The notes: generated by a model from the sequence alone, not told the origin. A stretch of DNA of 64,000 nucleotides from Streptomyces sp. NBC_00237 (GCF_026342435.1 NZ_JAPEMT010000003.1:806001-870000); one strand, 5' to 3'; counted from the first letter of the stretch, positions 52,990-62,784 are shown. Made by a program: numbers and translations.

Positions 52990-53440
52990 TTACGGCCGTC
53001 ACGAGCGGAGCCAGATGACCAGGGCTGCGGCAGTCGCGGTCCCGACGATGATTTAGCCGCGTTTGCCGTAGCGAGTGGCTACAGCCCTGGCGTGCTTAGC
53101 CAGTTGATCGCCTGTTCGCCGGTGTTGCGTTTCTTGTACTGCTCTTCGTCGAAGCCCGGTGGCCGCCCGGCCTGTGATCCTTTGCGCAGGCGGGCAGCCT
53201 GGCTGTCGGGGTTCTCCGGGATCGTGTGCCGGATGGCCCGGCGACGCAGGTACGTGCGGCAGGGGCCGTTGCTGTACGCCTTGTCCGCCGCGAGGCTGTC
53301 AGGCTTCTTCCGGGGCCTGCCCGGCCCGATTTGCGGGACGCGAATCCTATGCAACACCGCCGCGAACTATGTGCAGTCCGCCCGCTGTCCTGGTGTGACG
53401 ATCAGGGACAGCGGGCGGCAGCGGGCGGATACGTGGTCAC
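52990..53440 (-). pseudogene. IS5-family transposase remnant with amber stop and frameshift
   Basis: The frame reads CRPLSLIVTPGQRADCT, then TAG where glutamine is usual, then VLHRIRVPQIGPGRPRKKPD, SLAADKAYSNGPCRTYLRRR and FDEEQYKKRNTGEQAINWLS. A shift follows and the conserved end (RAVATRYGKRG, IIVGTATAAALVIWLRS) is in another frame. The N-terminal domain is absent. Confidence 0.75.
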
Positions 53441-53492
53441 ATGATCGGCCGGACAAGTCCCAGGGGCAACGAACCTGGCTTACGGGAAGGTC

Positions 53493-53651
53493 GTGGCGGA
53501 TGTGCAGGAGAATATGGGTCAGTTCGCCTCGGAGTGGACACAAACGGATGTGAAGGTGAAGGTGGATCCTTCCTCCTCGCCTTGGAAGACTGTGCTGGTT
53601 GCTCAGCATCGGGACAGGCAAGATGAGCTGCTCGGGCTGCGATTGGGGTGA
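53493..53651 (+). CDS. Unrecognised 52-residue fragment
   Basis: The frame encodes VADVQENMGQFASEWTQTDV and VKVDPSSSPWKTVLVAQHRD, with natural composition and a clean stop, but the ribosome site sits too close to the GTG. It may be the 3' end of a larger gene cut by the IS5 remnant. Confidence 0.35.
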   Translation: MADVQENMGQFASEWTQTDVKVKVDPSSSPWKTVLVAQHRDRQDELLGLRLG

Positions 53652-54109
53652 CGTCGGTTCCGCGGCGCCCGTGTGCTGCGGCGGGGGAGGGGCGGCAGCA
53701 CTCGTAGCAGGGACCGCGCCGCGCGTGCACGACGTCGACGCGGTGTCCGACGAGGGCGGTGGTCCGGCGGTCGGCCCAGTCACGGCACCGCCGAGGTGCC
53801 ACCGGCTCCGGCACGGGCGCCAGCGCCATCTCCAGTGCCCCCAAGAGAAACCGTCAGGTCACCCGTGGTGAGGCCGACGGCGGAATCGACGTGTACGTCA
53901 GCAGAGATGCAGCGGTCGTGTCGTAGGACGTGGGGCGCCGTACTTCCCCCGGCGTGGTGACACCACGGTCGTTTCCACCACACCGCCACCGGCATCGGCA
54001 CCGCGGCCGCCGCCCGCGTGAAGCGTGGCCGCGTTTGCCGGGGGCGCCGCGCTGGATTCCTTTGCTCGGCTTCGCGCTATGCCGACGGGGGCGAGGAGGC
54101 CGGTGGTGT
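53652..54109. other. Intergenic region (about 460 bp)
   Basis: No gene supported. It separates the mobile-element mosaic from the polyketide operon and may contain its terminator. Confidence 0.4.
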
Positions 54110-55459
54110 TCACTTGGGCTTCCTGGCGGAGGCGGCTACGCGGATGAGATGCCGGGGGTGGATGAGAAGGAGGGGGCTGGAGAGGCTGCTGGTGACGCGG
54201 GCGATGTCGTGGAACATGCGTGGGTCTTCGGGAGCGAGGCGCTGGCAGGCGTCCAGGTAGCGCACGGCCGCGCGAGAGTACGGGGGCGGCCGGTGGCTCT
54301 GCCAGGCGCGATCGGGCAGGGTGGCCAGGAGCCAGGGCCAGGCGGTGATACGGGCCAGCCGACGCTGGAACCGGCGCCCCAAGTCCGTTGGCGGGTAAGG
54401 GTGTTGTGCGAGCAGGTCGCGCAGGGCGAGGGCTTCGAGTGCGGCTACGGTCATGCCCTGGGCGTAGACGGGGTTGAACACGCAGGCGGCGTCACCCAGC
54501 ACGATGAGTCCGTCGGGCCAGGGGCTCAGCCGGTGGTAGTGGCGGCGGCAGTTGGCTGTGCGGGCATACCGCAACACCGTGGTGTCGGGTTCCAACCGCT
54601 GCACGGTCTCATACAGCTCGCAGGACAGGGTCTTCATGAAGGTGTGGAAGCCGTTTTCGTCGGTGGGCGGGTGGTCGCCGGCGGCGCCTTGCAGGGCCAC
54701 GAGGAGCCGGTCGTTCTCGACGCGCAGCACGGCGGCACCGCGCGGGGTGTGCGGGGGTTGGGGGAGCTCGAACAGCGCGCGCCAGACGGGGGCCGTCTGG
54801 TCGGTGAGGCGGTATCCACGGGCGGCGTAGCCTGTCCGGGGGTCGACGATGGTTTCGGTGACGCGGGGCCACCCCAACGCGGTGAGCCAGTCGGGTAGAT
54901 GGGAGCCGCGGCCGGAGGCGTCAACGATGAGTTCGGCGGGGATGGACTCGGTGGTGCCGGTCGACAGCCCCCGGCGGCGGTGCAGGAGGGTGACGCCGGT
55001 GACCGTGCCTCGGTCCTCGTGTGCGGTGATCGCCGTGACGGTGCATCCGTCGCGCAGGTGAATTCCTGGCAGGCGCAGGGTCCTGCCGCGCATGGCGGTT
55101 TCCAGTAGTGGGCGGCTGACGGGTTGGATGCGGATGTCCGAGGCCATCGGTTGTGGGGCGCCGTGAGGGAAGTAGACCCGGCTGTCGTGGCAGAAATCTA
55201 TGGGTGGCGCTCCCGCGGCGGTGAGTTCGTGCCGCAGCCCGGGGAGGAGCTGTTCGAGGGCCTCAAGACCACGAGCCTGCATGGCGTGGGGGTACCGTCC
55301 TTGGGGAACTCCCTTGCGGGGCGCGGGAACCGGGTCGAGGCGGTCGCGTTCGATCACGGTGACGTGAGTGAAGGCGTCGGCGAGCACGCGGGCGGCGAGC
55401 AGTCCCGCGATACCCGCGCCGATGACGACGGCGTGGCCTGCGACCGGGGTCCGGGTCAT
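54110..55459 (-). CDS. FAD-dependent monooxygenase/oxidoreductase
   Basis: The 449-residue flavoprotein has the GxGxxG dinucleotide fold at the N-terminus (HAVVIGAGIAGLLAARVLAD, then VTVIERD) and the second FAD motif GDAACVFNPVYAQGMTVAAL. It resembles flavoprotein hydroxylases and halogenase- or reductase-like enzymes from secondary metabolism. The conserved halogenase WxWxIP motif is not seen, so an oxygenase is more likely. Its ATG overlaps the stop of the upstream AveC-like gene (ATGA). It is the last gene of the operon and would oxidise the polyketide product. Confidence 0.86.
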   Translation of the reverse strand: MTRTPVAGHAVVIGAGIAGLLAARVLADAFTHVTVIERDRLDPVPAPRKGVPQGRYPHAMQARGLEALEQLLPGLRHELTAAGAPPIDFCHDSRVYFPHGAPQPMASDIRIQPVSRPLLETAMRGRTLRLPGIHLRDGCTVTAITAHEDRGTVTGVTLLHRRRGLSTGTTESIPAELIVDASGRGSHLPDWLTALGWPRVTETIVDPRTGYAARGYRLTDQTAPVWRALFELPQPPHTPRGAAVLRVENDRLLVALQGAAGDHPPTDENGFHTFMKTLSCELYETVQRLEPDTTVLRYARTANCRRHYHRLSPWPDGLIVLGDAACVFNPVYAQGMTVAALEALALRDLLAQHPYPPTDLGRRFQRRLARITAWPWLLATLPDRAWQSHRPPPYSRAAVRYLDACQRLAPEDPRMFHDIARVTSSLSSPLLLIHPRHLIRVAASARKPK

Positions 55460-56448
55460 GGGGCGTCTCCGGGTACGTAGAAGTGCGGTGGGAGATCGGA
55501 GGGCAGGCCGGGGTCGCCGAGGGTGAGGAGCACGTTGTGCCCAATGGCGATGAGGTAGGCCAGGTCCAGGACGGCGACGAGAGCCAGAGTCCGGAAAGCG
55601 GTGCGGGTCTTGGGTGTCAGCAGGCTGCTGCCGCGCAGGATGGTGGAGTCGGGTCCTCGTGTGAGGTAGTGGTGGCGAATCAGGAAGGCGAGGTACGACC
55701 AGAGGAAGGGCGAGTGCCACAGTCGCAGCGCGGGGAACTGGTACCAGTGGCCGGGGAACAGCGCCAGTGCCGGAAGCACGTTGGTGGTGGCGTAGGAGGC
55801 TCCGCCCACGACGATGTAGAGGTATTCCAGTGGCCAGTCGATCAGGTAGCACGAGCCGAGCGCGAGCAGCGCGAATCGGGTGGCGCTGATGTCCGGTCTG
55901 TGGCGGACGATCCGGTTCATCAGCCACGCGGTCGCCAAGGGGCAGATCACCATGGCTCCGTGGCTGATCGGGCCCGAGGTGATCAGTCCGACCCGGTATT
56001 GCGTGTCGGCGTCGGGCCATCCCGGGAAGTCGGGGCCCCAGGACGGAGTGAGGGGGAGACCGGTGCTGTAAGTCAGGCTGGGGTGTGGGACACCGAGCAG
56101 GGGTTCGACCCAGAACATCGACATGTAGGCGAGCAGCAGTGACGCGTCGAAGGTGAACCTGCGCTGCCTGCGGCACTGCCACGCCACATAGCCGATCAGG
56201 CCGAGGAACAGCAGGAGGACCGCTGCCTGAAAGGCCATCAGCGCGAGGAAGCGGCCCTGGGTGAGGCCGTGCTGTCCGACCTGAGGGAGGTGGACGTCGA
56301 GGCCGCCGTGGAGCAGCCACCCCCCGACCGACCAGGTCGCCATAGCCAGGCACAGCGCGCCGATCATGGCCCAGCGGGCGACCGGGGTGAGGATCAGCGG
56401 CCGTGTCCGGAACTCCGGGGGTTCCGCGTCGGGGCGGACCGGCCTCAT
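55456..56448 (-). CDS. AveC-like integral membrane protein (1)
   Basis: The 330-residue protein has about seven hydrophobic segments (WAMIGALCLAMATWSVGGWL, FQAAVLLLFLGLIGYVAWQC, FALLALGSCYLIDWPLEYLY). It has the family landmarks QRRFTFDASLLLAY, GHWYQFPALRLWHSPFLW and GPDSTILRGSS. AveC forms the spiroketal in avermectin biosynthesis. Here no spiroketal precursor is evident, so the reaction is unknown. It overlaps the FAD gene and the second AveC-like gene by start/stop overlaps (ATGA). Confidence 0.8.
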   Translation of the reverse strand: MRPVRPDAEPPEFRTRPLILTPVARWAMIGALCLAMATWSVGGWLLHGGLDVHLPQVGQHGLTQGRFLALMAFQAAVLLLFLGLIGYVAWQCRRQRRFTFDASLLLAYMSMFWVEPLLGVPHPSLTYSTGLPLTPSWGPDFPGWPDADTQYRVGLITSGPISHGAMVICPLATAWLMNRIVRHRPDISATRFALLALGSCYLIDWPLEYLYIVVGGASYATTNVLPALALFPGHWYQFPALRLWHSPFLWSYLAFLIRHHYLTRGPDSTILRGSSLLTPKTRTAFRTLALVAVLDLAYLIAIGHNVLLTLGDPGLPSDLPPHFYVPGDAP

Positions 56449-57458
56449 GGCTGGCTCACCGGGACGAAGTAGCTCGGTAGATCGGTCGGCAACGAGCCGT
56501 CGAACCGGGTGTAGAGGACGTGGTTGGCCGCGAACATCAGGTAAACCGCCGCCACCACACCGATCAGTGCCAGGGTTCGCGTCACCGCTACGGTCCTGGG
56601 CGGCAGTTGGGCGCTGCCGCGCAGGACCGTCGAATCCGGTCCGACGGTGAGGTAGAAGTGGCGGATGAGGAAGGGAATGAGCGACCAGAAGGGCGAGGCG
56701 GTCCAACGCAGCGTGGTGAACTGGTACCAGTGGCCGGAGAACAGCGTGAGCCACGTCGGCTCGGCGCCCGGGAAGGTCACCGTGCCGGTGAGGATGTAGA
56801 TCCATTCCAGTGTCCAGTCGATGAGCACGGAGCAGCCGAGCGCGGCCAGTACGAACCGACCGCCACGCAGGTTCGGCCAGCGGCGCAGCACGATCCGGCC
56901 CATCACCAGGGCAGCCAATAACGGCCATACGGTGGTCATCGCGTAACCCCAGGGACCGGAAATCACCACGGCATGGGTCTGCTGCTCGCTGTCGTGGCTG
57001 TACCAGCCCGGTATGTAGGGTCCCCAGGTGGGTGCCCGAAGCAGGCCGACGTTGAGCACCAGGCTGGGGCGGATGAGGTTGGTGAGCGGTTCCATCCAGA
57101 AGCACGCCGCGTAGGCGAGCAGCAGTGAGGCGTCGAAGGTGAACCTGCGCTGGGCCAGGCATTGCCGGACGACGTAGCCGATCAAGCCGATCGCGGTGAG
57201 CATGATCAGGCCCTGGAAGACCCACATGGCGATGTACCGGGCGTCGCTGATTCCACGTTCGCCCGGCTGCGGAACGTGCACGGTGAACCCGCCGTCAAGC
57301 AGCCAGTGGCCCACCGACCACGTTCCCAGGACCAGGGAGAGGACACCCACCGCAGCCCACAGGGTGACCGGGCGCGGCGGCCACAGTCCACGCGCGGCCA
57401 TCCACGTCATGGCGGAGACCTGTGTCCGACCGACGCCGTGCCGCGTACCCAGACCCAT
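56445..57458 (-). CDS. AveC-like integral membrane protein (2)
   Basis: The 337-residue paralogue has the same landmarks: QRRFTFDASLLLAYAACFWM, LFSGHWYQFTTLRWTASPFW and GPDSTVLRGSAQ. Several membrane helices are present. AAAGGAG lies just before the ATG, 46 bases after the PKS stop. The two copies differ along their whole length, so they are not a recent duplication and may act as a heterodimer or on successive steps. Confidence 0.8.
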   Translation of the reverse strand: MGLGTRHGVGRTQVSAMTWMAARGLWPPRPVTLWAAVGVLSLVLGTWSVGHWLLDGGFTVHVPQPGERGISDARYIAMWVFQGLIMLTAIGLIGYVVRQCLAQRRFTFDASLLLAYAACFWMEPLTNLIRPSLVLNVGLLRAPTWGPYIPGWYSHDSEQQTHAVVISGPWGYAMTTVWPLLAALVMGRIVLRRWPNLRGGRFVLAALGCSVLIDWTLEWIYILTGTVTFPGAEPTWLTLFSGHWYQFTTLRWTASPFWSLIPFLIRHFYLTVGPDSTVLRGSAQLPPRTVAVTRTLALIGVVAAVYLMFAANHVLYTRFDGSLPTDLPSYFVPVSQP

Positions 57459-57504
57459 GAAGGCTCCTTTTCAGGGCGCGGTGTCAGCCACTTCGTCGCG
57501 TGCA

Positions 57505-60500
57505 TCAGGCACTCCTCGGTGGTGGAGCCGGTGCCGATTCGTTCCCGTCGTCCGCCCCTGCCAGGCCCATGGCCGCCAGTAGCCAGTCAGACAGGGCCGC
57601 GGCGGTGGGTTTGACCCAGATCACGCCGGGTTTGACGGTGATCCGGAGGCTGTTCTGGAAGCGTTGTTGGAGCTGGACGGCGCCGAGGGAGTCCAGGCCG
57701 AGGATGACGAGGCTGGTGTGGGCGCCGATGTGGCGGGTGGTGTTCCCAAGGAGTTCGCGGACCTGGCCGATGATGAAGTCCTCCAGGATCCGGTGCCGTT
57801 CTGTCTCGCTGCTGGCAGCGAGGAGCTCGTCGCGCACCGGGGAGCCGGTCGCGTCGGCGGCCGGGGTGTCAGTGAGCAGGTGGGCGAGGAGGGTGGAATG
57901 GCGCAGGGCCGGGTAGGGGGCAGTCCACTGGGAGGGGTCGATGGGGTTGTAGGCGATCTGGCGGTGGCCTTCGGTCAGGATGCGTTCGAGGGCGTCCATG
58001 CCGTCGGCGGGGTTGATGAGCACGAATCCCTGCTGGGCGAGGTGCTGGCCGCGGCCGACCTGGCTGAAGGCGCCCCAGTGGATGCCGGTGGCTGGCAGGC
58101 CCTGGCTGAGCCGGTGGGCGGTGAGGGCGTCCAGGTAGGCGTTGGCGGCGGCGTAGGCGCCCTGGCCGGGGGAGCCGATCTGGGAGGCGAGGGAGGAGTA
58201 GGCGGCGAAGAAGTCCAGGTCCGCATGGAGGGTGGCCTGGTGCAGGGCCCACGCGCCTTCGGCTTTGCCGCGCCAGACCCGCTCCAGCAGGTCCTGCCCG
58301 AGGTTGACGAGGGTGGCGTCCTCGACCACGCCCGCGGCGTGCACGATGCCCCGTAGGGGGGTGCCGACGTCGGTGGCCGCTTTCAGCGCTCGCCGGACGG
58401 TGTCGGGATCGGCGATGTCCCCACAGACCACCTCGATGGTTGCGCCGGTGGTGGAGCGCAGGTCCTCCAGTTCCCGGGCGGCGGTCTCGGTGGGACCACT
58501 GCGGCCGCAGAGCACGATACGGCGGGCGCCGCATTCGGCGATTCGGCGCGCGGTCAGCAGCCCCAGCCCGCCCAGGCCGCCGGTGACCAGATAGCTGCCG
58601 TCGGACCTGACCGGGGAGGGCAAGCCGTCCGAGCAGGGGCCGGGGCCCGGTTGTGCGCGGGCCAGGTAACGGGCGCCGTGCCGCCAGGCGATCTCGGTGA
58701 TCGGCTGGTCGTCGGCGAGGAGGTCGGCCAGGACTGCCTCCAGTGGGGTGTCACCGGCCACCTCCAGGCTGCTGGGCTTGAGTTCCGGGTGTTCGAAGGC
58801 AGCGGTCCTGAGGAGTCCACGTACTCCTGCGGCAGCCAGCGGGGTGTCGCCGCGCCACATCACCCACAACCGCGGTGGCTCCTGCCACTCGGCCAGATGC
58901 TGGAGGACGGTCAGGGTGCGCTGCACGGCGGCGCGTGCGGCTGCCGGGGTGGGAGCGGTGTCGGGGCCACCCAGGGCGAGCAGGAGGTGGGTGCAGGGCG
59001 GTTCGGCCTCGGCGTCGAGGGCTTGGGCCAGCTGCTGGGAATTCACCGGTTGACCGGACGGCTGGGTGAGCAGGCGGCTGCCCGCTGTCTTCTTGCCGAG
59101 CAGACGGCCAAGCCGCTCGTCCCACGACGTGTCCTCGGAGGCGATGACCAGCCACCGCTGGTCGCTGGCTCGCGGATTCCGGGCGGGTGGCTCGGGCAGC
59201 CAGGCCAGATGGGAGAGGCGGGCGGCGTAGCGCTGTTCGGGCGGAGTGATGTTGGTCAGGCGCAGGCCGCGCAGCTCGGCGACGACCGTGCCCTCAGCGG
59301 TGGCGAGCAGTCCGGAGGCGGTGCAGGCCAGGTCGTCGGCGTCATGGAGTTCGATCGAGCACCAGCGTGTGTGCGCGACAGGGCCGTACACCTGGATCTC
59401 ATCGAATCCAGCGACGACGACCGGGCCGGGGCTGGTCGGGCAGAAGGCGAGCCAGGCAGCCACCACGGTCTGCACCAGCTCGTCGGCCAGCGCCGGGTGG
59501 AGGCGCATCGCCTGGGCAGAGACGCGTGCGCTGTCCGCGAGGTACAGCGAGGAGCAGGCCCGGGTGCGGTCGGGGTGGAGTTGGATGCGGTCGACGGCGG
59601 TGAACGACGGCCCGTGGAAGACGTCGTGGCGTTCGCGGAAGTGCCGGTACAGCCCGTCCGGGGCGCTGTCGGTCCACTCGGGTGTGGTGAGGCGAGCCGG
59701 ATCCAGCCGAGGTGCGGGCTTGTCTTCCGGCAGGGGGTACACGGTGGCGCGGGCGTGGACCAGGACACCGTCTCGCGTCGCGGTCAGTACTTCGGCGCGG
59801 GCCGTATCCCCTTCGCGTACAAGACGGGTGGTCACTTGGGGTTCCGGGTCGAGTACCAGCGGCGCATCCACGCTCAGGCCGCTGAGGGCGATCCGGCCGG
59901 TACCGAAGACCTCGGCCGCGGCGGCGAGCAGCATTTCGGCGAAGCCGGTGCCGGGCAGGACGGGCGTGCCAGCGACCTGGTGGTCGCCGAGCCAGGGCAG
60001 GCGTCGGGGGCTGATGGGAGTCTGCCACAGATGCCGGTCGGGGTGGTCGGGGTCGGTCACGTGGCCGCCGAGCAGTGGGTGCTGGGCAGCGGCGGTCAGA
60101 TGCGGGGCGATGAGGGCGTACGGGGTCTGGGTGCCGCCGTGGCGGGTGCGGTGCCAAGCCGTTGTTGGTACGTCGGTCAGCTCTCCGTCGCCGTAGCGTG
60201 AGGCGAAGTCGATCTGGTCGTAGCCGGCACAGTGGAGGGCGGCCAGGTGGGCCAGGAACGCCTCATGATCGCCCATGCCCTGGCGCAGGGTGCCCACGGC
60301 CACCGCGTCGCTGATGCCTTGGTGGGTGGCGGTGTCCAGGATGGGGCGCACGGCCAGCGGTTGCGCGGTGCACTCGATGAACAGCCGGTGCCCGGCTGCC
60401 AGCGCCGTGCTCACGGCGGTGTGGAAGCGCACAGTGTGGCGCTGGTTGCGTACCCAGTATCCGGCATCCAGCGGCCCTGGATCGAGAGGGTCGTCGCTGA

Positions 60501-62784
60501 CGGTGGAGAAGAAGTTGCCGGCGGGTGCCGTGGCGGGCAGGTCGGCCAGCACATGCTGCAGTTCGTCCAGGATGGGATCGACCTGCGGCGAGTGCGAGGC
60601 CACATCCACGTCGATCGTCCGGGCCACAGTGTTGGCCGCCTCCCACGCCTCGACCAGGTTCGCGACTTGCCCCGCGTCGCCGGAGATGACGGTGGTCTGC
60701 GGGGAGGTCAGCACCCCGATGGCCACGCCGTCGGCGTCCGCCGCCTCGATGGCGGCCCGCACCTGGTCGGCGCCGAGCATCACCGAGGCCATCGCACCGC
60801 CGGAGATGGCGGCCAGCAGTGCCGAGCGGCGGCAGATCACCTTGACGCCGTCCGCGGGGCTCAGTACGCCGATGACCACGGCCGCGGCGACCTCGCCGAG
60901 CGACTGCCCGATCACTGCCGCCGGCTGCACGCCCCAGGACCGCCACAGTGCGGCCAGCGCGACCTGCACCCCGAACAGGACAGGCTGGATGCGGTCGATG
61001 CCCGTCAGCTGCTCGGGCTGTTCGATCATCTGACGCAGGGAGAAACCGGCCTCGGCGCAGATGAGCGGTTCCAGCTTGTCGACGGCCGCGGCGAACACCG
61101 GCTCGCCGGCCAGCAGCCCCTGGCACATTCCGGGGCGCTGGGATCCCTGTCCGGTGAAGACGAACACCGGCCCCGCATGCTCGGGCGGCAGGACGGGCAC
61201 CCCGCTCACGACGCTCTCCCCGGACTCCCCGGCCGCGAACGCATGCGCACGTGCGGCCAGTTGGTCCAGGTCGCAGGCGACGACGCCCAAGCGGTGCTCG
61301 ATGTGCCGGCGGCGCAGGGCCAGGGTGTGCGCCACATCCCGTGCCCGCACCTCGGCTCCCTCCGTCGTAGCCCAGGCGGCCAGCTGGCCCGCCGCTGCGG
61401 CCAGTGACTGGGGTGTGGAACCCGACAGCAGGAACAGCCGACCCCCGTCCTCGGTCCGTTGCGCAGTGCGGGCAGAGCGCCTGCGTACGACGGGCGGCGC
61501 CTCCAGTACCACGTGCGCGTTGGTCCCCGTCACGCCATAACTGCACACCGCGGCCAGCCGCCCCTTGCCCGGCACCGGCCACTTCGTCAGTCCCGTCGGC
61601 ACGAACAGCCGCGATGCCGCATCCTGCTCGATTGCCGGGTTCCACTCCGTGAAGTTCTGGTTCGCAGGGATCACGCCCCGGCGCAGGCACTCCACCGCCT
61701 TGATGACCCCGGCGATGCCGGACACCGGTTCGCTGTGGCCGATGTTCGTCTTGATGGACCCCAGTGCGCAGCGGCCGCGGCCCTGTCCGTAGACGGCGTT
61801 GATCGAGGTGTACTCGATCGGGTCGCCCACCGCCGTGCCCGGCCCGTGCGCCTCGACCAGCCCCACCTCTCCCGGATCGATTCCCGCCTTGGCGACGGCA
61901 TCCCGGAACAGCCGCTGCTGCATCTCGGTGGACGGTGCGGTCAGCCTGGACGCCTGCCCGTCGTTGTTGACCGCACTGCTCCTTACTACCGCCAGCACCC
62001 GGTCCCCGTCGCGGCGCGCATCCGCCAGACGCTTGAGCACCAGCACACCCGCGCCCTCACCCCGCACATAACCGTCCGCCCGCGCGTCGAACGCGTGACA
62101 GGCACCACTCGGGGAGAGCAGCAGCGGGGCTTCGTAGTAGTGCGTCTCCGGCGAGAGCATCAGCAGCACCGCACCGGCCAGCGCCGCATCGCACGTGCCC
62201 AGCGCCAGCGCCCCGCATGCGGTGTCCAGGGCGACCATGCCTGAGGAGCAGTGGGTGCTGACCACCATGACCGGGCCGCGCAGATCCATCGCGAACGCCA
62301 CCCGCCCCGCCGCCCCGGCGGTGAAGTTCCCGAACAGATATGGGCTGTTGGGGGCGTCCTGGACCGGCCGGGCCTCGCGGAAGAGATTGTCCGGCGCGTA
62401 CGTGCCCACAAACACCCCGGTCCGCGAACCCCGCATCCGGTCGATGGGGATCCCGGCGTGCTCCACCGCCTCCCAGGCCACCTCCATCAACACCCGGAAC
62501 TGCGGATCCACCCACTCCCGCTCCGCAGGTGCCACCGAGAAGACCTCCGGATCCCACGCCCACACATCCCCCTGAAGGAAGCAGCCGACCCCGGCCCGGG
62601 CGGCCAGTTCCGGATCATGCAGCGCGGCCAGCCGCCCGGCGTCCCAACGCCCGGCCGGTACCGGTCCGGCCGTCTGCCGCCCTTCGGCCGCCAGCCGCCA
62701 CAGCCCACCCGGCGCATCCACCCCGCCCGGGAACCGGCAGCCGATCCCGACGATCGCAATCGGAGTCTCCTGTGAAGCAGACAT
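57505..62784 (-). CDS. Type I polyketide synthase, single module KS-AT-DH-KR-ACP
   Basis: The 1759-residue protein has KS (about 8-430; C179 in STHCSSG, H313 in EAHGPGT, H350 in NIGHSEP) and AT (540-850; S628 in IGQSLGE, VASH at 728-731). DH follows (900-1170; H935 in GDHQVAGTPVLPG, D1101 in HPALADELVQ), then KR (1395-1580; GGLGGLG, Y1544, N1548) and ACP (S1699 in LGLDSL). There is no ER or thioesterase. The size and order resemble iterative 6-methylsalicylate-type enzymes, while AT/DH motifs resemble mycobacterial reducing PKS. The product is unknown. AAGGGGGG precedes the ATG. Confidence 0.93.
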   Translation of the reverse strand: MSASQETPIAIVGIGCRFPGGVDAPGGLWRLAAEGRQTAGPVPAGRWDAGRLAALHDPELAARAGVGCFLQGDVWAWDPEVFSVAPAEREWVDPQFRVLMEVAWEAVEHAGIPIDRMRGSRTGVFVGTYAPDNLFREARPVQDAPNSPYLFGNFTAGAAGRVAFAMDLRGPVMVVSTHCSSGMVALDTACGALALGTCDAALAGAVLLMLSPETHYYEAPLLLSPSGACHAFDARADGYVRGEGAGVLVLKRLADARRDGDRVLAVVRSSAVNNDGQASRLTAPSTEMQQRLFRDAVAKAGIDPGEVGLVEAHGPGTAVGDPIEYTSINAVYGQGRGRCALGSIKTNIGHSEPVSGIAGVIKAVECLRRGVIPANQNFTEWNPAIEQDAASRLFVPTGLTKWPVPGKGRLAAVCSYGVTGTNAHVVLEAPPVVRRRSARTAQRTEDGGRLFLLSGSTPQSLAAAAGQLAAWATTEGAEVRARDVAHTLALRRRHIEHRLGVVACDLDQLAARAHAFAAGESGESVVSGVPVLPPEHAGPVFVFTGQGSQRPGMCQGLLAGEPVFAAAVDKLEPLICAEAGFSLRQMIEQPEQLTGIDRIQPVLFGVQVALAALWRSWGVQPAAVIGQSLGEVAAAVVIGVLSPADGVKVICRRSALLAAISGGAMASVMLGADQVRAAIEAADADGVAIGVLTSPQTTVISGDAGQVANLVEAWEAANTVARTIDVDVASHSPQVDPILDELQHVLADLPATAPAGNFFSTVSDDPLDPGPLDAGYWVRNQRHTVRFHTAVSTALAAGHRLFIECTAQPLAVRPILDTATHQGISDAVAVGTLRQGMGDHEAFLAHLAALHCAGYDQIDFASRYGDGELTDVPTTAWHRTRHGGTQTPYALIAPHLTAAAQHPLLGGHVTDPDHPDRHLWQTPISPRRLPWLGDHQVAGTPVLPGTGFAEMLLAAAAEVFGTGRIALSGLSVDAPLVLDPEPQVTTRLVREGDTARAEVLTATRDGVLVHARATVYPLPEDKPAPRLDPARLTTPEWTDSAPDGLYRHFRERHDVFHGPSFTAVDRIQLHPDRTRACSSLYLADSARVSAQAMRLHPALADELVQTVVAAWLAFCPTSPGPVVVAGFDEIQVYGPVAHTRWCSIELHDADDLACTASGLLATAEGTVVAELRGLRLTNITPPEQRYAARLSHLAWLPEPPARNPRASDQRWLVIASEDTSWDERLGRLLGKKTAGSRLLTQPSGQPVNSQQLAQALDAEAEPPCTHLLLALGGPDTAPTPAAARAAVQRTLTVLQHLAEWQEPPRLWVMWRGDTPLAAAGVRGLLRTAAFEHPELKPSSLEVAGDTPLEAVLADLLADDQPITEIAWRHGARYLARAQPGPGPCSDGLPSPVRSDGSYLVTGGLGGLGLLTARRIAECGARRIVLCGRSGPTETAARELEDLRSTTGATIEVVCGDIADPDTVRRALKAATDVGTPLRGIVHAAGVVEDATLVNLGQDLLERVWRGKAEGAWALHQATLHADLDFFAAYSSLASQIGSPGQGAYAAANAYLDALTAHRLSQGLPATGIHWGAFSQVGRGQHLAQQGFVLINPADGMDALERILTEGHRQIAYNPIDPSQWTAPYPALRHSTLLAHLLTDTPAADATGSPVRDELLAASSETERHRILEDFIIGQVRELLGNTTRHIGAHTSLVILGLDSLGAVQLQQRFQNSLRITVKPGVIWVKPTAAALSDWLLAAMGLAGADDGNESAPAPPPRSA

